NCBI GenBank assembly: GCA_037974965.1 | Contig: JBBPFI010000005.1 | Span: forward strand, 1,984,001 to 2,048,000 | Direction of reading: 5' to 3' | Origin: Dacryopinax spathularia | Taxonomy: Eukaryota > Basidiomycota > Dacrymycetes > Dacrymycetales > Dacrymycetaceae | DNA length: 64,000 nucleotides | Shown: positions 25,870 to 38,800 of the stretch, in pieces | Layout of the letters: each line of letters starts with the position of its first letter | How positions within the stretch are numbered: the stretch's first letter is position 1 | Made by a program: the position numbers and the translations under genes | Notes under the pieces: generated by a model | What the model was told of the DNA's origin: nothing | Databases searched by the model: none | What the model saw: the letters and a program-made list of their open reading frames with translations, nothing else

Positions 25870-26975
25870 CACAAATCACGGTGCGTCGTATTGCGCGGAA
25901 GCTGGCCATCTCTCTTATCTACTCCGGCCGTTGTCTTTCTACTCGCGACCAGCCCGGTCCTCTGACTTTATGGGACATTGTCAATCGCGGCAACTCGAAG
26001 AGGATCAGCTGGCATGCTCCGGTGTGCCCCTGCGTGCTCCCTACTATCAGGGGTATATAATGTTCGCTCAGTCACATCGTACCACGCGAAGGCTGATCAC
26101 TCCTTCGCTTTCCCGCCCGCTCGGCGGCTTTTAGACGGCTGCTTCGACGATCTGCGCGATTCGACGGTGCTGTGAATCAGCGGTCTCCCTGAGGGTGAGA
26201 CCTGCGAGGCGATTCATTTGTCCGTCGAACAGCGTGGATATGTCAAGTTATTATCCTTCGCTGGCGACTTCCTTGGGCTCTGTAGCTCTGACAAAGCTCC
26301 GGGACGAGAGAGGGCTGCACGTAGGGCGCGATACGGCGGTTGTCGAGGGGAGTTCTTCCCGAGTGTGGGATGTAACTTTCCTCACACCCGTCGTATCGCG
26401 CGTGATCGGTCTCCTCTACTCTTCGCCTCCCTCCCGCAGTTCATCATCTCCTCGTCCTAGTAGCTCCCTCCTTGCCACCAATACTCCGCTCGAACTGGTC
26501 CGAACGAACACGCATGAAGTGAATCGTCTCGCGTGCTACGATGTGCCGCTGCGTGTTCCCCAGTAACAGGGGTATTTCGTACCCAAAGGTGAAGCACATC
26601 GTACCATGCGAAGGCTGATCAGCTCCTTCGCTTTCTCGGCCGCTTTACGTGGTCTGGTCCTGCCAGTCTGGGCGATCCGACGCACTTGGAAATAGGCGCT
26701 ACGGCTATACTTCCCTGGTGACTTCATTCGGCTCGGTGCATCATCTAGTGTAGGTCCGGGCGGTCCAATGTGAATGGGGGTCACTCAGGCGCAATACGGC
26801 GATTGTCGAGGGCTTGCCCCGCTCCCAAGGAGGGATGGGACAGACGTCCGAAGACGTCGTCGTATAGCGCTTGAACGACCCATCTTCTACTCCGCGAGCC
26901 CCGAGTTTATCATCTCGCCATCCTAGCTCCCCGCTTGCGACCAGTCCTCGACTCGGACGAATCCGAGTAGTCCGA
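25870..26975 (+). repeat. Diverged tandem duplication, unit about 465-520 bp
   Basis: CAGGGGTATATAATG at about 26047 pairs with CAGGGGTATTTCGTAC at 26568. CACATCGTACCACGCGAAGG pairs with a near copy about 520 bp later. GGGCGCGATACGGCGGTTGT at 26328 pairs with AGGCGCAATACGGCGATTGT at 26789. Identity is lower than in the neighbouring duplication, so it is probably older. Confidence 0.65.
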
Positions 26976-27568
26976 GTAGAGTACCTCAGGCTTTCTCGCA
27001 TAGAAGTATTTAACTACGCTTTACTTTACCTAGAGGGGCTAACACGGTGATAGGAACTTAGGAAGTCTTTCCTTGTAAGTACTCCCGCCTCGTCAAGTGA
27101 TGAATGGACTCGATTCCTTGCCCAATACAATGCTAGCCGATCAGTGGAAAGATCAGTATCGTGCTCGATACCGAAAATTGCCTCGTTGGTACCTCGGTAC
27201 CGAAGGAACCCTTGGCTTATACAAAAGCTAAAATGGCAGGATGAGGATGTCAACTGAATAGAACCTCTCCATCCCCTATTGTCTCGATAACTCATCCGAG
27301 CTTATGAGGCTCGACAGGAACCATGACAACCTGGCCGTCTAGGCTCTTGTCTAGAAGCCATCAGCAGGTCGGGCACCCAGGCAGGGTAGCCGAAGAGGCG
27401 GGAAAAGAAGCCTTCCGGTACAGGCCTTCGAGGCTTCCTCCCGTTGCAATATTTTCCCCTGATTGCAACGTGTACAACCTTCTATTTGACTCCGTACCCG
27501 CCCGTGTCGGCCCGAACAATGTTATAACATCACGTGTGCGATTAATGCATGTTGTAATAACCTTGCGA

Positions 27569-27597
27569 TACTATGCACAACATTGTAATGCATAGTA
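27569..27597. repeat. Short perfect inverted repeat near the left edge of the KDZ element
   Basis: TACTATGCA at 27569-27577 is followed after 11 bp by its exact reverse complement TGCATAGTA at 27589-27597. It could be a small hairpin or part of the element terminus. No matching copy was noticed at the right edge. Confidence 0.5.
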
Positions 27598-27983
27598 CAT
27601 TCATGCTACGTACTGTCGACACTTTCCTTCTCTTGATGTCGGTTGGCTTCAGCACTTCTCAAGCGTGTTTGCTCATGGACATGATCCTGAACACGTTTCT
27701 GTTCACATTCCCCCACTTATGCAGCGCACCACTACTGTCTACCTCATCGTCACATCCTTCAACATGGCCTGCCAGGCACATCTTGGCTGTATGCCTTGGA
27801 TGCCTGTTTTCTCGCCGAAATCGCTGCATATGTTCATGGTTATGATCATGATCATGATCATAATCGGACTGACTAATATGAGACACCCGGGAAAACCTCC
27901 GTTTGTTGTGGTTGTGCTGAGGGTATGAGTAGTACGCGCTCTACTACTACCACTACTACTTGCCTCACCTTCACCTTCAGCGC

Positions 27984-30900
27984 ATGTCACGGCCACGTAT
28001 CCATCTGACGTCTCGTCGGCGTGCTTTCCCCTCCTCACCAGCCACAGAACCACCACCCGCTTCCTCTTCCAAGCGACGGCGACGCGCCTCCCCCCATCGG
28101 GCAGCTCCGTCATGGCTGCCAGGATCTCTTTACAGCGGACAGCCGCCTGTAACCGGGTCAACACCAGCCGATGAAAGCACCTGGGTACCGGACGAGCCCG
28201 AGCAACTGCCATCTTCCGTCCCAGACGAGTGGGACTGGGTGAATGAAGACGACGAAGGCATCCCACCGCCCCCTGATCCCAGCCCGCCCCGGTCATACCG
28301 GTCTCGCCAGCATTCCACTTACCTGCGATGGCGACAGGTGCTTCCAGCAATGCTCTCAGCCCTTCAATCACGCGCCATCATACCAGAGAAGGCTACACCT
28401 CATACCGTGGATTCCATCTGCGATGCTAGGTGCCCCGGAGTGCGAGAGACACGAATTCGATGCATAGGTTGGGAAGGTGCGTCCCCAACCTGTCCATGAT
28501 CATGAGCATGATCATAATCATGTTTATGCCCATGATCGTGTTCATCACTCGTTGTGCTGACACACCTTGTAGGCTATGTCGATATCACCTGCAAGTATTG
28601 TCCCATCCATCCTCTGGCACCCCGTCTCGTCCTAGCGGGCATCTGGCCCAGCAGCCCCTCTCGCCCTGTATTCGCGTTCTCCTGCAATCTGCTCGATTTC
28701 TATGTGCAGCTCTTTGCCGACTGTGCTGCCCCCAACGAGGCGTTCTGTGAGACGCTGCGCTGTTTCCATGCTAACCGTGGTTATTATTATCTAACCGAGG
28801 GGGTTTGCGTTCATCCTTCCCGCCCCTTGCTCAGTTGCTCACTTCAGAGTACCAGGGCCATCCGCAGCAGGATCCTTTCCGCAGAGCATGGGCGAATGCT
28901 GTCCAGTGGTTCCAATGCGCTCTGAGCCGTCGCGAAGATGTTATCAAGGAGCTGTGTCACCAGGCGCGATTGAAGGTTGTACTGTCCCTGCCCAACCCGA
29001 TCACCCCCAACTACGACCGCCTGCCTTCCACCGAGGTTCCCCGGCCAGACGCTCCTCACACCGACCCACGCTTGTTTGCAGGCCGAGCCAGCCCCCGACT
29101 GAGGACTGCGTGCCCCGCTTGCTTTGGAGGTGGGGAATGGGGACGGGATGTCCAATCGTGCGTTGCGATCAAGATCATGTTTATGATTATGATCATGCTC
29201 ACGCGTATGATTATGATGAACGTGTAGATATCCGGATGTGCTGGTTCAGCTCGACGGCAACTTTCATCACAAGCGCAACGTCTCCGGTGGGAAGAGCGCG
29301 CCCTTCTACGATCCGAAACTCTTCATAGATGACGACCTTGTGACGGCCATCGGGCGAGAAATGGAGGGCTTGAAGAATGCGAACCGAAGAGGATCCATCC
29401 CACAGAACATGGAGCTGCCTGAGGAAGTCGTAGCTGCGTGTAAGGAGTCATTTCGTGCCGCCCACGAAAAGGAGACCCAATCGGTCGCTGGCTTCCATGA
29501 CGAGAAAGGATTGGTTGTGTGCTCATGCATGCATGAGATTCCACTCTTTGTGTGCAATATCACAACACCCGGGGAGCGACAGATGTATGCGGTCGCAATT
29601 CTGCGAGCATTGATGGCCGAGCTGCCTCCTCAAGCAACGGTAGGTCTTTTGTACGACGTCGGCTGTGTCCTGGACCACTCATGCAATCTGGCGAGTACCC
29701 TTTTCTGTTCTTGATCATGATTATGACCATGATCCAGTACGGTTACCTCGGTGCCCTCCGACCTCGCATCACCATGGCTGTGAGCATACTGCACGCATAT
29801 GGGCATCAATGGGCTTGTCAACTCGCTTACAGCCCACGGCGTCGGGCAGGATTCGGCTTGGCCAATGGCGAAGGCAGCGAGCGGCTTTGGAGTAGGCTCA
29901 GACGCTACATTCCCGTCTTGCGGAGCTCTGGAGTACGTTTTCGTGTTGTCGATGGCTGTTTCATCTCTGATCCCCTAGCATAGAAATTCAAACGCGTTTT
30001 TGCTCTGGACCGTCAGCTCCTGTACACCGCACAAGTAGGGCAGCAGTGGCTTGGGGGCTGGTTGCGCCGCCATGCGACCTTCGTCAGCGAGAAGGCTGCG
30101 CAGATGAAAATGGTGCTTCGCGCGTCTGGTGCATCCCCTGCATTCCTGGAGGACCAACTGCGCAAGCAGGTGGCTGCCGCGGTATCCATCCAATCGTGTA
30201 AGCCCATACTTAGTTATCCCTCCGAGATCCTGTTCCTAATCATGATCTTGATCCTGTTCCTAACCATGATCTTAATCCTGTTCACAGTGGCAGCAAAGCA
30301 AGTACGCAGCAAGGTTCAGGCATTCGTCAAGCTTCAGAACGACATAGAGGACATTCAGAGCAGCATACATTCGGTCCAGAGCGCCTTGGAGAAGTCCTTG
30401 GGCGGCCGAAAAACCCGCGACCTGTTTGCTCAATTGCATCAGACGTCAGCCGACTTACAAACGAAAGGCAAGAGGTTGTATGGGCAGCTCGGTATACAAG
30501 ATGTGTACCCCCAGCTTTCGTCTATACCTGCGACCATGGTTGAACTCCTGCTTCTCGCGCAAAATTTGAAGATGCGGATCCGAAAACGCGTCGTCGAGCG
30601 GATATGGGAGAGATCCCGCCTCAACCGTGCGGCTGGGGGGGTTCACCAACCCATCGGTACGTCCGAGATCATGTGTATGAACATGATCATGCGCATGAAC
30701 ATGTTCTTGCCTCGTAGGCCTCAGCTAATACTTGGGTTTGCAGGACAGAAACTCTACCAGGAGATCAAGGCGGGCCTGGCTCGCCGGTCTGGTGCTTTGC
30801 AACGGAGCATCAAGCAATACAACAGTTACTTATCGACTCTCAGAGAACATCACCGTCCTCACTGGCGGGTGCCACTCCCGTCTCCATTGATCGATTCCGA

Positions 30901-31573
30901 ACTCATTGACCCGGGAGAGGAGCACGATATCTGGCAGGACGTTCTAATCACGCAGTCTGTTGAGCCTGAACCGTGGATGACTGATCCCACAGTCCGGGAG
31001 GCGATTACTGCTTACATCACCCTCAAACGGTGCGACGAAGAGCGCTCTCGGTTGCATATATATGGGGCAAACATGGCAAGCTGGTGGAGCGAGGAGCTGC
31101 AGACTCTTGGACTGGCACTACGCATGGCCCTAGGTACCCCGCTTACGCTGAGTATGATCATAATCATGATCATAATCACTATCATGTTCACGTTCATGGC
31201 TGACACCACTGTAGATGATGGTGTTATCGAGCAAATTCGCATACGACTAGAACAGCACTTATTACTTCGTTATCGGTGGCGCCATCGCTTCTTTGGTCCA
31301 TCTCACTGGCGGGGCATCATTCGTCGAGCAGAGCAACTGTGGGCGGCGGTGCCCACCGAAAATAGTTCCTCTACGATGCCATCCAGGCATGAGGAACTCT
31401 ACAGCGGGGAGAGTGACGATGGAGGCGATGTCGGGCATGAAGATGGGATGGAGGATCCGTTCGAGTCCATTGTAGGAGGTTTGGATGTGGGAGACGCTGT
31501 GGATTTGGGATTGACACCTGTTGGGCAACCATTGGTTTACGAATCCGCAAGCACTGGTGAGGAGAGTGAATGA
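27984..31573 (+). CDS. KDZ transposase with N-terminal CxC1-like cysteine region, 1011 aa
   Basis: Nine exons: join(27984..28476, 28573..28802, 28835..29157, 29228..29690, 29738..29932, 29984..30197, 30288..30656, 30744..31133, 31215..31573). Residues about 120-245 look like the CxC1 cysteine cluster that precedes KDZ transposases (ITCKYCPIHPLAPRLVLAG). The catalytic core shows VQLDGNFHHKR (D near 357), LLYDVGCVLDHSC (D near 491), HAYGHQWACQL and GEGSERLWS (E near 549), consistent with a DDE-type enzyme. The C-terminal third is helical. Intron 29691-29737 needs a GC donor, and intron 28803-28834 is only 32 nt, so that junction could instead be a frameshift. Six of the eight introns carry GATC tracts. 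ATG 27984 is the first in frame. Confidence 0.88.
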
Positions 31574-32038
31574 GGCGCAGTCGGACCAGCTGTAAATTAG
31601 GCCTGAGTCAAAGGCAGATGCTCAATAGTCAGTTATGATCATGATCGGGTCCATGATCGGGTTCATTAATAATATCTTCACGTGTCCATTGACAATGGGT
31701 CCACGAGGGTATGACTCAGGGCGTCAAACAGCATTTTCCTCCACAACAGACTAATTAATACCCTCTCGAACTTGAATATGATCATGATCATGATCATACT
31801 GATCATGTTCAACTGCTAAAATATGCTCAAATATAATCATTATTATTTGCCGCCTGCGCCGAGGTATCGCCGTGGACCAAAATGCCTCCACCCGCGTACT
31901 CGACCCGCCCTGAACAAGCCCATGGGGGAGGGGATGGGCAGACGCGCACTTATCAAACCCTTTGCCCACTCCCCCTTTCCTCCTCTCTCCTTGCCTCCAT
32001 ACTTCTCTTTCTTACACATACGACTGGCTTTTTCCCTA

Positions 32039-34390
32039 ATGTCTCGACATAATACGCCTGGTGGCAGCGAAGGTGGCCCAAGTCAGGCGTCCCAAGGTGG
32101 TAGGAGCCTGGGGCGCAAGTTCCTGGGGATGGGTCGGAACATGCTGGGTGCGAGAAGGACGGAGTCGTCTGCTCCTCGGTCAGATGACTGGCGCTTCAAT
32201 CTGGCCGGTGCGTATCTTTTGAGATCATGATCATGATCACGGTCGTGGTTATGATCACGATCATACTCGTAAGCACCAGCTGACAAGTTGGCAGATGATG
32301 TCACTCGATCCAGCGTCACTCCCTCCAATACCGCCCCGTCTGTCCAGTCGGCGTCGCAGAACACCCAGGTCACCCAAAGCACACGCTATCCAGTGTCGAT
32401 CAACCCTCCGTCAACGGTCAGAGGTTCTCAACCTAGTACGCTGCCCTGGACTCCGCGCTGGTCCACCTTGCTCATTGTTATTCAGCTTTGCGCCATCAGC
32501 GGTCTGCTACGGCAATGGATGTTGATGACGATGGTGCGCATAACCCTTCCCCTTGCAAGAGTATGGTTCTGACCGTTGCCTTACAGCGGAGACGCGTACC
32601 AACTACAGCCGTCTGCACCAGACGCATGTTGCTCGCCCTCACGTCCCTGCTCCGAGTACGTTCATGATCATGATCATGATCACAATCGGGTGCTGACCTC
32701 GAACTCATTAGCACCGACCGTAGTGTCCAGCCGGGCTGCCACAGGTAAGCATGATCAGGATTATGATCATGATCAGGATCGTGTACTGATACAAACTGCA
32801 GTGCACGTCGACCAACTTCGCCCGGGAGTTCCTCAGCCGGTGCCCGCTCGAGGACCACGCGGGGGCACCATTGCTGGAGATGCTCCCCGCCAGACTGGGC
32901 CTGCTGGTCCCGCTGGCGCTCAAAGCCAATCTCGTGCCGATCCTCCTCAAGGCAATATGCTTGCCCGGTACCTCAATGAAGCTGCGATCGAATGGGAGGA
33001 TCCTCCTAGTGATGAAGAAGACGTTGAAGAGGTGTTGTCGGAAAGTGAGTTGAAGGGCGAACCCACCATCGCATACAAATGGGCGATTGAGGGGAAATTC
33101 GTCGATTTCCCCACTCTCACGAATCCCCCTCGCCTACTCGAAGTTTTTCCTTCTCTGCCCACAATCCCCGACCACGTCTACCGCGGTTCCTCGACCTGGC
33201 TCAAAGACCGTGAGGTGGCCGGGTCCAAGCCACGCAAGATTGCCAACTGTCATCGCGATCGCTACCATTGTCACGGTCAAGCCATCCACCCATGGCGCGC
33301 GCCCGATGCTCGCGTCCGCAGACATTCGTTTGTGAAAGATTACGTGCCCACTCTCTATGATCTGGTGAGTCCTTTGTGATTATGATCGTAATCATGATCA
33401 TAATCATAATCATGATTATGATCAAAGCTGACGATAATACTTCAGATCGAATTCGCCGATCGTGCGCTGGGCCCTTTTGTCCAGCTGACACTCATCGCAA
33501 GGGTCGATGATGGCCCCGACAAGAAGCCCGATGTGCTGGTACACATGTCCCGGCTTATTATGAATAACCCCGCTATGCAAGCAGTGGGCATGAAGATGGC
33601 GGACGCCTTCAAGAACGGGTTGGCCGATCCTGCCCACGACAACTTATCCAACTATCGCAAGCTCCTAGATGCGAACAAGGAGAGGAAGAAGCGCGGCGAG
33701 ACTGGTTTGGACACCTCGACGGGTGTACCGCAGATACATGTCAGAGACATGTATCGCAGGTCTGAAGATGGTCCCGCCATTCGTGACAACAGCCGCCTCC
33801 CTCCCGAAGTCGCTCGTCAAGTGGGTTTGCGCCCTGGTCTCCCCCTCTACGATCAGCGCCTGTACGAGGACCCGCCTTCTGAAGAGGTTCTGCGCGGCTC
33901 CGGGTTGTCGGAGAAAGCCCAAGGCAAGCTACCGATGCCGCCTTCTCCCCGCCGTAACGATCATGATCAGGATGATGATCATGATCATGATCATGCTCAA
34001 GCACCTCCCGTCAAGCAAGAAGAGGGCGAGATGTCGCTCGACGTCAACCCCAGTTCCACGCCTGAGGTGATAGCCTACGAGCCAGGTCCCATCGTTCGCC
34101 GCCGGCACTTCCGAACCGAGATGCCTGAAGTCTCACCTTTTGGACTTGGGGACGGCCTTGTCGAGCGCATCGAGAGCTACCTGAACGCGGTCCCGGTCGA
34201 CAGTGATGAAGTGCGCGAGAACTTCCTGCAGCAAATCGCGATTATGTACTGGTGCGCTCGTCCCTCGACGTGGATGGAGCGCCTGGAGCGAATGTGCCCC
34301 TCGCATGCGCACATCAAGCATGGTCCTGAGTGGATCTTCAACTGTCTCTGCGAGCAGCACGTCTACGACTGGGCAGAGGGCCTCCGCTAA
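32039..34390 (+). CDS. KDZ-element companion protein 1, 655 aa, unknown function
   Basis: Seven exons: join(32039..32207, 32295..32435, 32486..32533, 32587..32655, 32712..32744, 32802..33364, 33446..34390); each junction closes in phase. Several exons are very short (33-69 nt). The first 150 residues are Ser/Thr/Gln/Pro-rich and probably disordered. An acidic stretch follows (EDPPSDEEDVEEVLSESE), then a block with KIANCHRDRYHCHGQ. The C-terminal half is helical with conserved-looking patches such as LYDQRLYEDPPSEEV. Residues about 512-526 are a His/Asp run encoded by a GATC tract. I do not recognise the family. Its place beside the transposase and its matching tract-bearing introns suggest an element-encoded accessory factor. 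Confidence 0.75.
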
Positions 34391-35336
34391 ACGCTCCCTC
34401 AACTCGAATCAACTGGCGACAATCCCGTATCGGCCACGGCAACCTGATTTTCGGCACTCATATCGACTTATGGCAACACGAATACAAATACGATCAGGAT
34501 CGTGATCATGTTTATGATCATGATCGCGAGGAGAACATCGTCCTCCTCAAGCTACCTCTCTTTACTTCCTATTTTCTCGTACGACCTGGCTGCTTTCTCG
34601 TCTCTTCCACATCACGACCATGAGAGAGAGGGTGTCGTAATCGCCCGTCTCAATCATACCCACCTGCTTGTGCTGCTTGTGCACATTTCTGTCCGGTATC
34701 CCGATCGATTTCACTTTCTCTACGTTTCTCCAAGTGTGGCAAGAAGATCAACGACTCGCTTCAAGAAAAGATAAAAGACCAAAAAAAGGGCGGAATGGGC
34801 TGGAGTTTCGGGCGCATATGGGAGGGAAGGGTGGGAATGTCCGACACATCCTAGTGCCATGGTTAGTCAGTTATACGGTGTAGAAAACCCCCCGGGAATG
34901 GGCGGCCGCTTTGTCCTTATTAGTAGGTGACCAAATGTCAATTGAGTTCACGGGGAATGGCCCATGGCCTTGAACAAGAACATGATCATAATCATGATCA
35001 TGTTCATTTGCCTGATCCACACACCCACTTAGACAGCTGCGCCGACAGGGAGTCACCGCAAGCCCGGCCATAACAATAAGTCACATTACTGTACGCTGGC
35101 GTTGGCCAGTATACTATAATACCGTACAACGGTGCGATACAAGAAGGTCCACAACATGGGAGTCGACCAACAGTGACGCCAGGGGATACAGTCCATGCCA
35201 ACCCACCCAGGCGTCAACCGGTGGTCGACTTCGGGCTGTCTGCCCCGGTGGTCAGCATGATCATGATCAAAACCATGAGCACGATCATGCGCACCAGATG
35301 AACAGCACGTCGCAGGTCAACCATGCGGCCAACGCC
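34391..35336. other. Convergent intergenic region of the KDZ element
   Basis: This region lies between the stop codons of the plus and minus gene pairs. It holds three GATC tracts (34491-34526, 34975-35007, 35257-35289) and otherwise no gene that I could support. Confidence 0.5.
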
Positions 35337-35708
35337 TCATTTGACAACCGTAAACGGAGACGGCGAGGGGTTGTTGTTGACCGGTGCTTCCCCTGCATGC
35401 AAGCCTTCTGCACTGAGGGCTGCCACTGCCAGTAAGAGCAGCGAGTGTTCTGGACCATCGATGGCAAACGAATTATGGATATCCCTCTCGATGTTCTTTG
35501 CCTTCTTCCATTGCCGCAGGCGCGCGAGGGAGCACTTCTTCGCTTCGTTGTCCTTGCTTCTCTTCCTCTCTTGGTAGACGCGTTGACGCTCCAGGCGGGA
35601 TATGCGCGTTCTGCATATTTAAGTGGATCCGTCAATCTCGCAAAGTGCTCAGAAGCAAGTGCACTACCTTGCGAGCCAGTTCGCCCGGCTGTTCAGCTGG
35701 TTAGCCAT
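35337..35708 (-). CDS. Small basic protein of the KDZ element, 104 aa
   Basis: Two exons, complement(35337..35610, 35668..35708), joined by a 57-nt intron with a gtagtg donor and an atgcag acceptor; 41 plus 274 nt close in phase to 104 residues. The protein starts MANQLNSRANWLARTRISRL. The N-terminal half is strongly basic and helical (ERQRVYQERKRSKDNEAKK, then LRQWKKAKNIERD), resembling a bZIP-like basic segment without a clear leucine zipper. A short hydrophobic stretch follows (HSLLLLAVAALSAEG), then a Pro/Asn tail. A competing longer open frame on the same strand lacks such order. A DNA-binding or transposition-accessory role is inference. Confidence 0.6.
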
Positions 35709-35857
35709 GAAGACAGCGTCAGCGAAGGTGGTTGCAACTGAGAGATGGGTGCCACGTTGAAGCCCAGGCCGGAATCAGACCTCGGCTTGGGTGTATGGCA
35801 GGGTATCTCACCGAAGTCCTGTAATCACCGCAGAGAAGTAATGAATTAATGTTACAA

Positions 35858-38800
35858 CTAGTATACAACATGATCATAATCCTGATCATGATCAGGATCA
35901 TGGTGGTAAGAAGGGTAACGCAGCGTAGGTGGCCTTTCAGACACTCGAACTGCAGAGTATGGCCCGGCAAATGGTGGCTCATATCCTCCAACAAAGTCAA
36001 CCTCCTCAGCGGGGAATGGTCCTGCGAGGCGAGGATGATATGGCGCCGCGCCCGTCCAGCCATCTCCAGCCGGCCATATGGGCGTGGCACGACTTCTGCC
36101 CTGTGCAAAAACGGGACGATGTTCGAGCGCATGATTGGGATCATGTGCTTGAAAGGCTCGTCTCCCGCTCCCATACCGATACACAGGGGGATGGCCTCTG
36201 CTTGGTGCCGGTGCAAACACTGGATTTGAGCTGGATGGTCGGGCCGACTCTTGTGGTATGTTGGCTCTCGCTGGTAGAACATTCATCAGCCCTTGACTAT
36301 GGTGTCGCTGGGCATGCCGTGCAGTGAACTCGGCAGACATCGGTCGAGGCAGGGCTGCAGGGGGGGAACGAACACCCAAGGGCCCATCTTGGCCTGCACC
36401 GTGCGCTGGTGAGTGCTCGCGAGGTGGTAGCGGACTGGGAGAACGATCGGCAGTGGGGAGGATGCCGTCTGAACCAGCCGAGGTCCGTGCCTTCTTGCGG
36501 GGGGCTGAAGCATGATCCTGAACAGGATCAGGATCAGGATCAGGATCAGCTGCGTCCTCGCCATCGCACTCGGAAGACGAGGTGGTGTTGGCTTGGTTGG
36601 CGCGCTTGCGTCCCAACTGGGGCCGGCGACTAGCCAGGGAGCGCGCAGCCTTGTTCAGCATCTTCTTCCCTTGTCCCACAGCTTGGTCATATTCGCTCAG
36701 CCGAAACGTCGTGCCGTTTGCTCGCTGGATGATGATGGGATCCTCATCATCATCTTGACCAGGATCAGAAACGTGGAGCAGATCAGGTAGTATGGGCACG
36801 CACCATCAGTCCACTGCACCACCTGCAGGCGGGGTGTGTCTCCAAAACCTGTTGCGGCCAAGTATAAAGGAGCGAGAGTCTTCTGCGTAGCGCTGCCCCG
36901 ATTCTCCGTAAGATCCCAGGGCCAAGGGAGACCATTGGGCCAATTCTTGAGCGTACATTGCGCCTCGACAAGGAACGTGTGCCAGTCCCTCCATCGCGCC
37001 CTGGAGGCGGCCATTGACCGCAGCGTAGGATTGAGCCGCATACATTCGCCTGAACAGGATCACAATCAGGATCAGGATCGTGATAGGGCAGGCTACATAC
37101 GTTCAAGTTCCATTGCCATATCACCATAGACCTTACGCATCTCTGCCACGGTTGGCAAAGGTGGTGGCCGCTTGCGTGCTGCAAGATGATGGGCAGACGG
37201 AGGCGGGTTGGGCCGGGCTGTCATTTTCTGTGCCTGTCGGTCGCTGCTTCATTTCAGTTTCATAGACGACTTTGTGGAGGCACTGCTGACCTTAAGAAGC
37301 CATACAGCAGCAAGCGCGCATTGAAGTCCCCCTGTTGTAGGCGCTGCTGGGTAAACTGCCTGCCTCGTTAACAGGTGACAGATGGAGCGGAGATGCGTAC
37401 GCACGCCCTTGACCGCTGAGGTCTCATAGAAATAAGTGAAGTTGTCGAAACCATCGCTGGGCACCAGCGTTGAAGCGATAGTGATAGAGCCAAACCCAAG
37501 AGTCTCTTCCCATGTGTCTGCCTGTATAAGGTCGACGTCAGCAAAATTTTCAATGATCCTGAGCATGATCGTGATTTTGATCAGGATCAAGATCAGGATC
37601 AAGTACATACCCGTTTGCACAACTCCTTGGTGAATTGCTGGAACTTAGTCTGCCTCTGAGATGCAGACAACTGCTGACCGTCTGCTCGAGGGTGATCCTT
37701 ATCCCAATCTTCCAACTGTTGTCGATAGTCGGGATGATGGTCGATGAAGCGATGATAAGCCTCGGAGCACTCCTCCAGTTGATCGATCCCTAGGGCAAGA
37801 AGATCAGGCATCAGATGCGAAGGAAGACAGGGATACGCACGGTCCTTGTGCTCTACCGACCACTTGCGCTGCCAGATGTTCCAAGGGCTTTCGGTCGAGT
37901 AATACGGCGACCAACGTCCGAGCTTCTTCGCACCAATGCTGTGGGGAACATCAAGCATGTCGAGAAACAGCGTAGTAAGCTCGTGGAACATCCGCTTTCC
38001 CTTGTCCAGCGCCCGGGCTTGACGCGTTGTGACCTTGCTGCGTTTTCGAAGGTGTCGCCGATCGGCTTTGATTGCTTCCAGTTCAAGGAGCGACGGCAAG
38101 GCAGAGCAGACGACATTGAGCATCTTCCCTTTCCAATCATCCACGGAGGTAGTCAGCCATTCGTTCAGCTCGAGTACGTCTTGCCCATCTTCTGCATCGC
38201 TCGCTTCAGCATCACAACCGTCAGGAACATCGTGTACAGCATGTGGAGAGGCGACCGCGGGGACGGGATCATGATCAGAATCATGATCATGCACCTGATC
38301 GGGTGCTTGATGCACAGACATCTGTGGGTGGCGAGCGGGCTCGGGGATAGAATCGGACGCGGAGGCGGGAGAACGTGATCGAGCGATATCGACTTGTTCG
38401 GCTGAATCCAGAAGCGTGGCGGCAGATAACGATGTAGAGAAGGAGGTGAGCTCTTCGTGGGGAGAGTGGGGAGGGGGTAGAATGGGGGTCGAGCTTCGTA
38501 GCGGTTCCTGGAACCGATCGATGGAGGACTGCACCATCCGCGAAACCGGGCTGGGAGCTTCACTGCGGGAAGCTTGCACCAGCAGCCTTGAAGGCGAAAA
38601 GTCTTGCAATTCGGGAGAAGAAGGCAGAGGCTCGTCCAGCTGGGCCTCCGCAAGTGAGTCAACGGCCGTTGCATAGGAGGTGTCGTCATATAGTCGCGTT
38701 ATGTCGGAAGTATGGGTGATATGGCGCGCCTCCTCCATGTCGGAATCTTCGCCAGTCCTTGGTGAAGATATGGGGAATGGCATCAGGGCCGAATAAGCTG

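Larger units (their letters stand above)
22867..27600. other. Non-coding region of about 4.7 kb rich in old direct repeats
   Basis: No gene is supported. The region contains a pentanucleotide microsatellite, a short duplicated CTG-rich motif at about 24360-24410, and two sets of diverged tandem duplications listed separately. Composition is pyrimidine-rich on plus. It borders the left side of the KDZ transposon and may be old repeat debris. Confidence 0.45.

Noticed and set aside
37801-37860. An intron in the large KDZ companion gene between EHKD and GIDQLEE
   Set aside because: Splice-like ends are present, but the unspliced frame encodes PSHLMPDLLALG, which reads as ordered protein, so the exon is kept whole.
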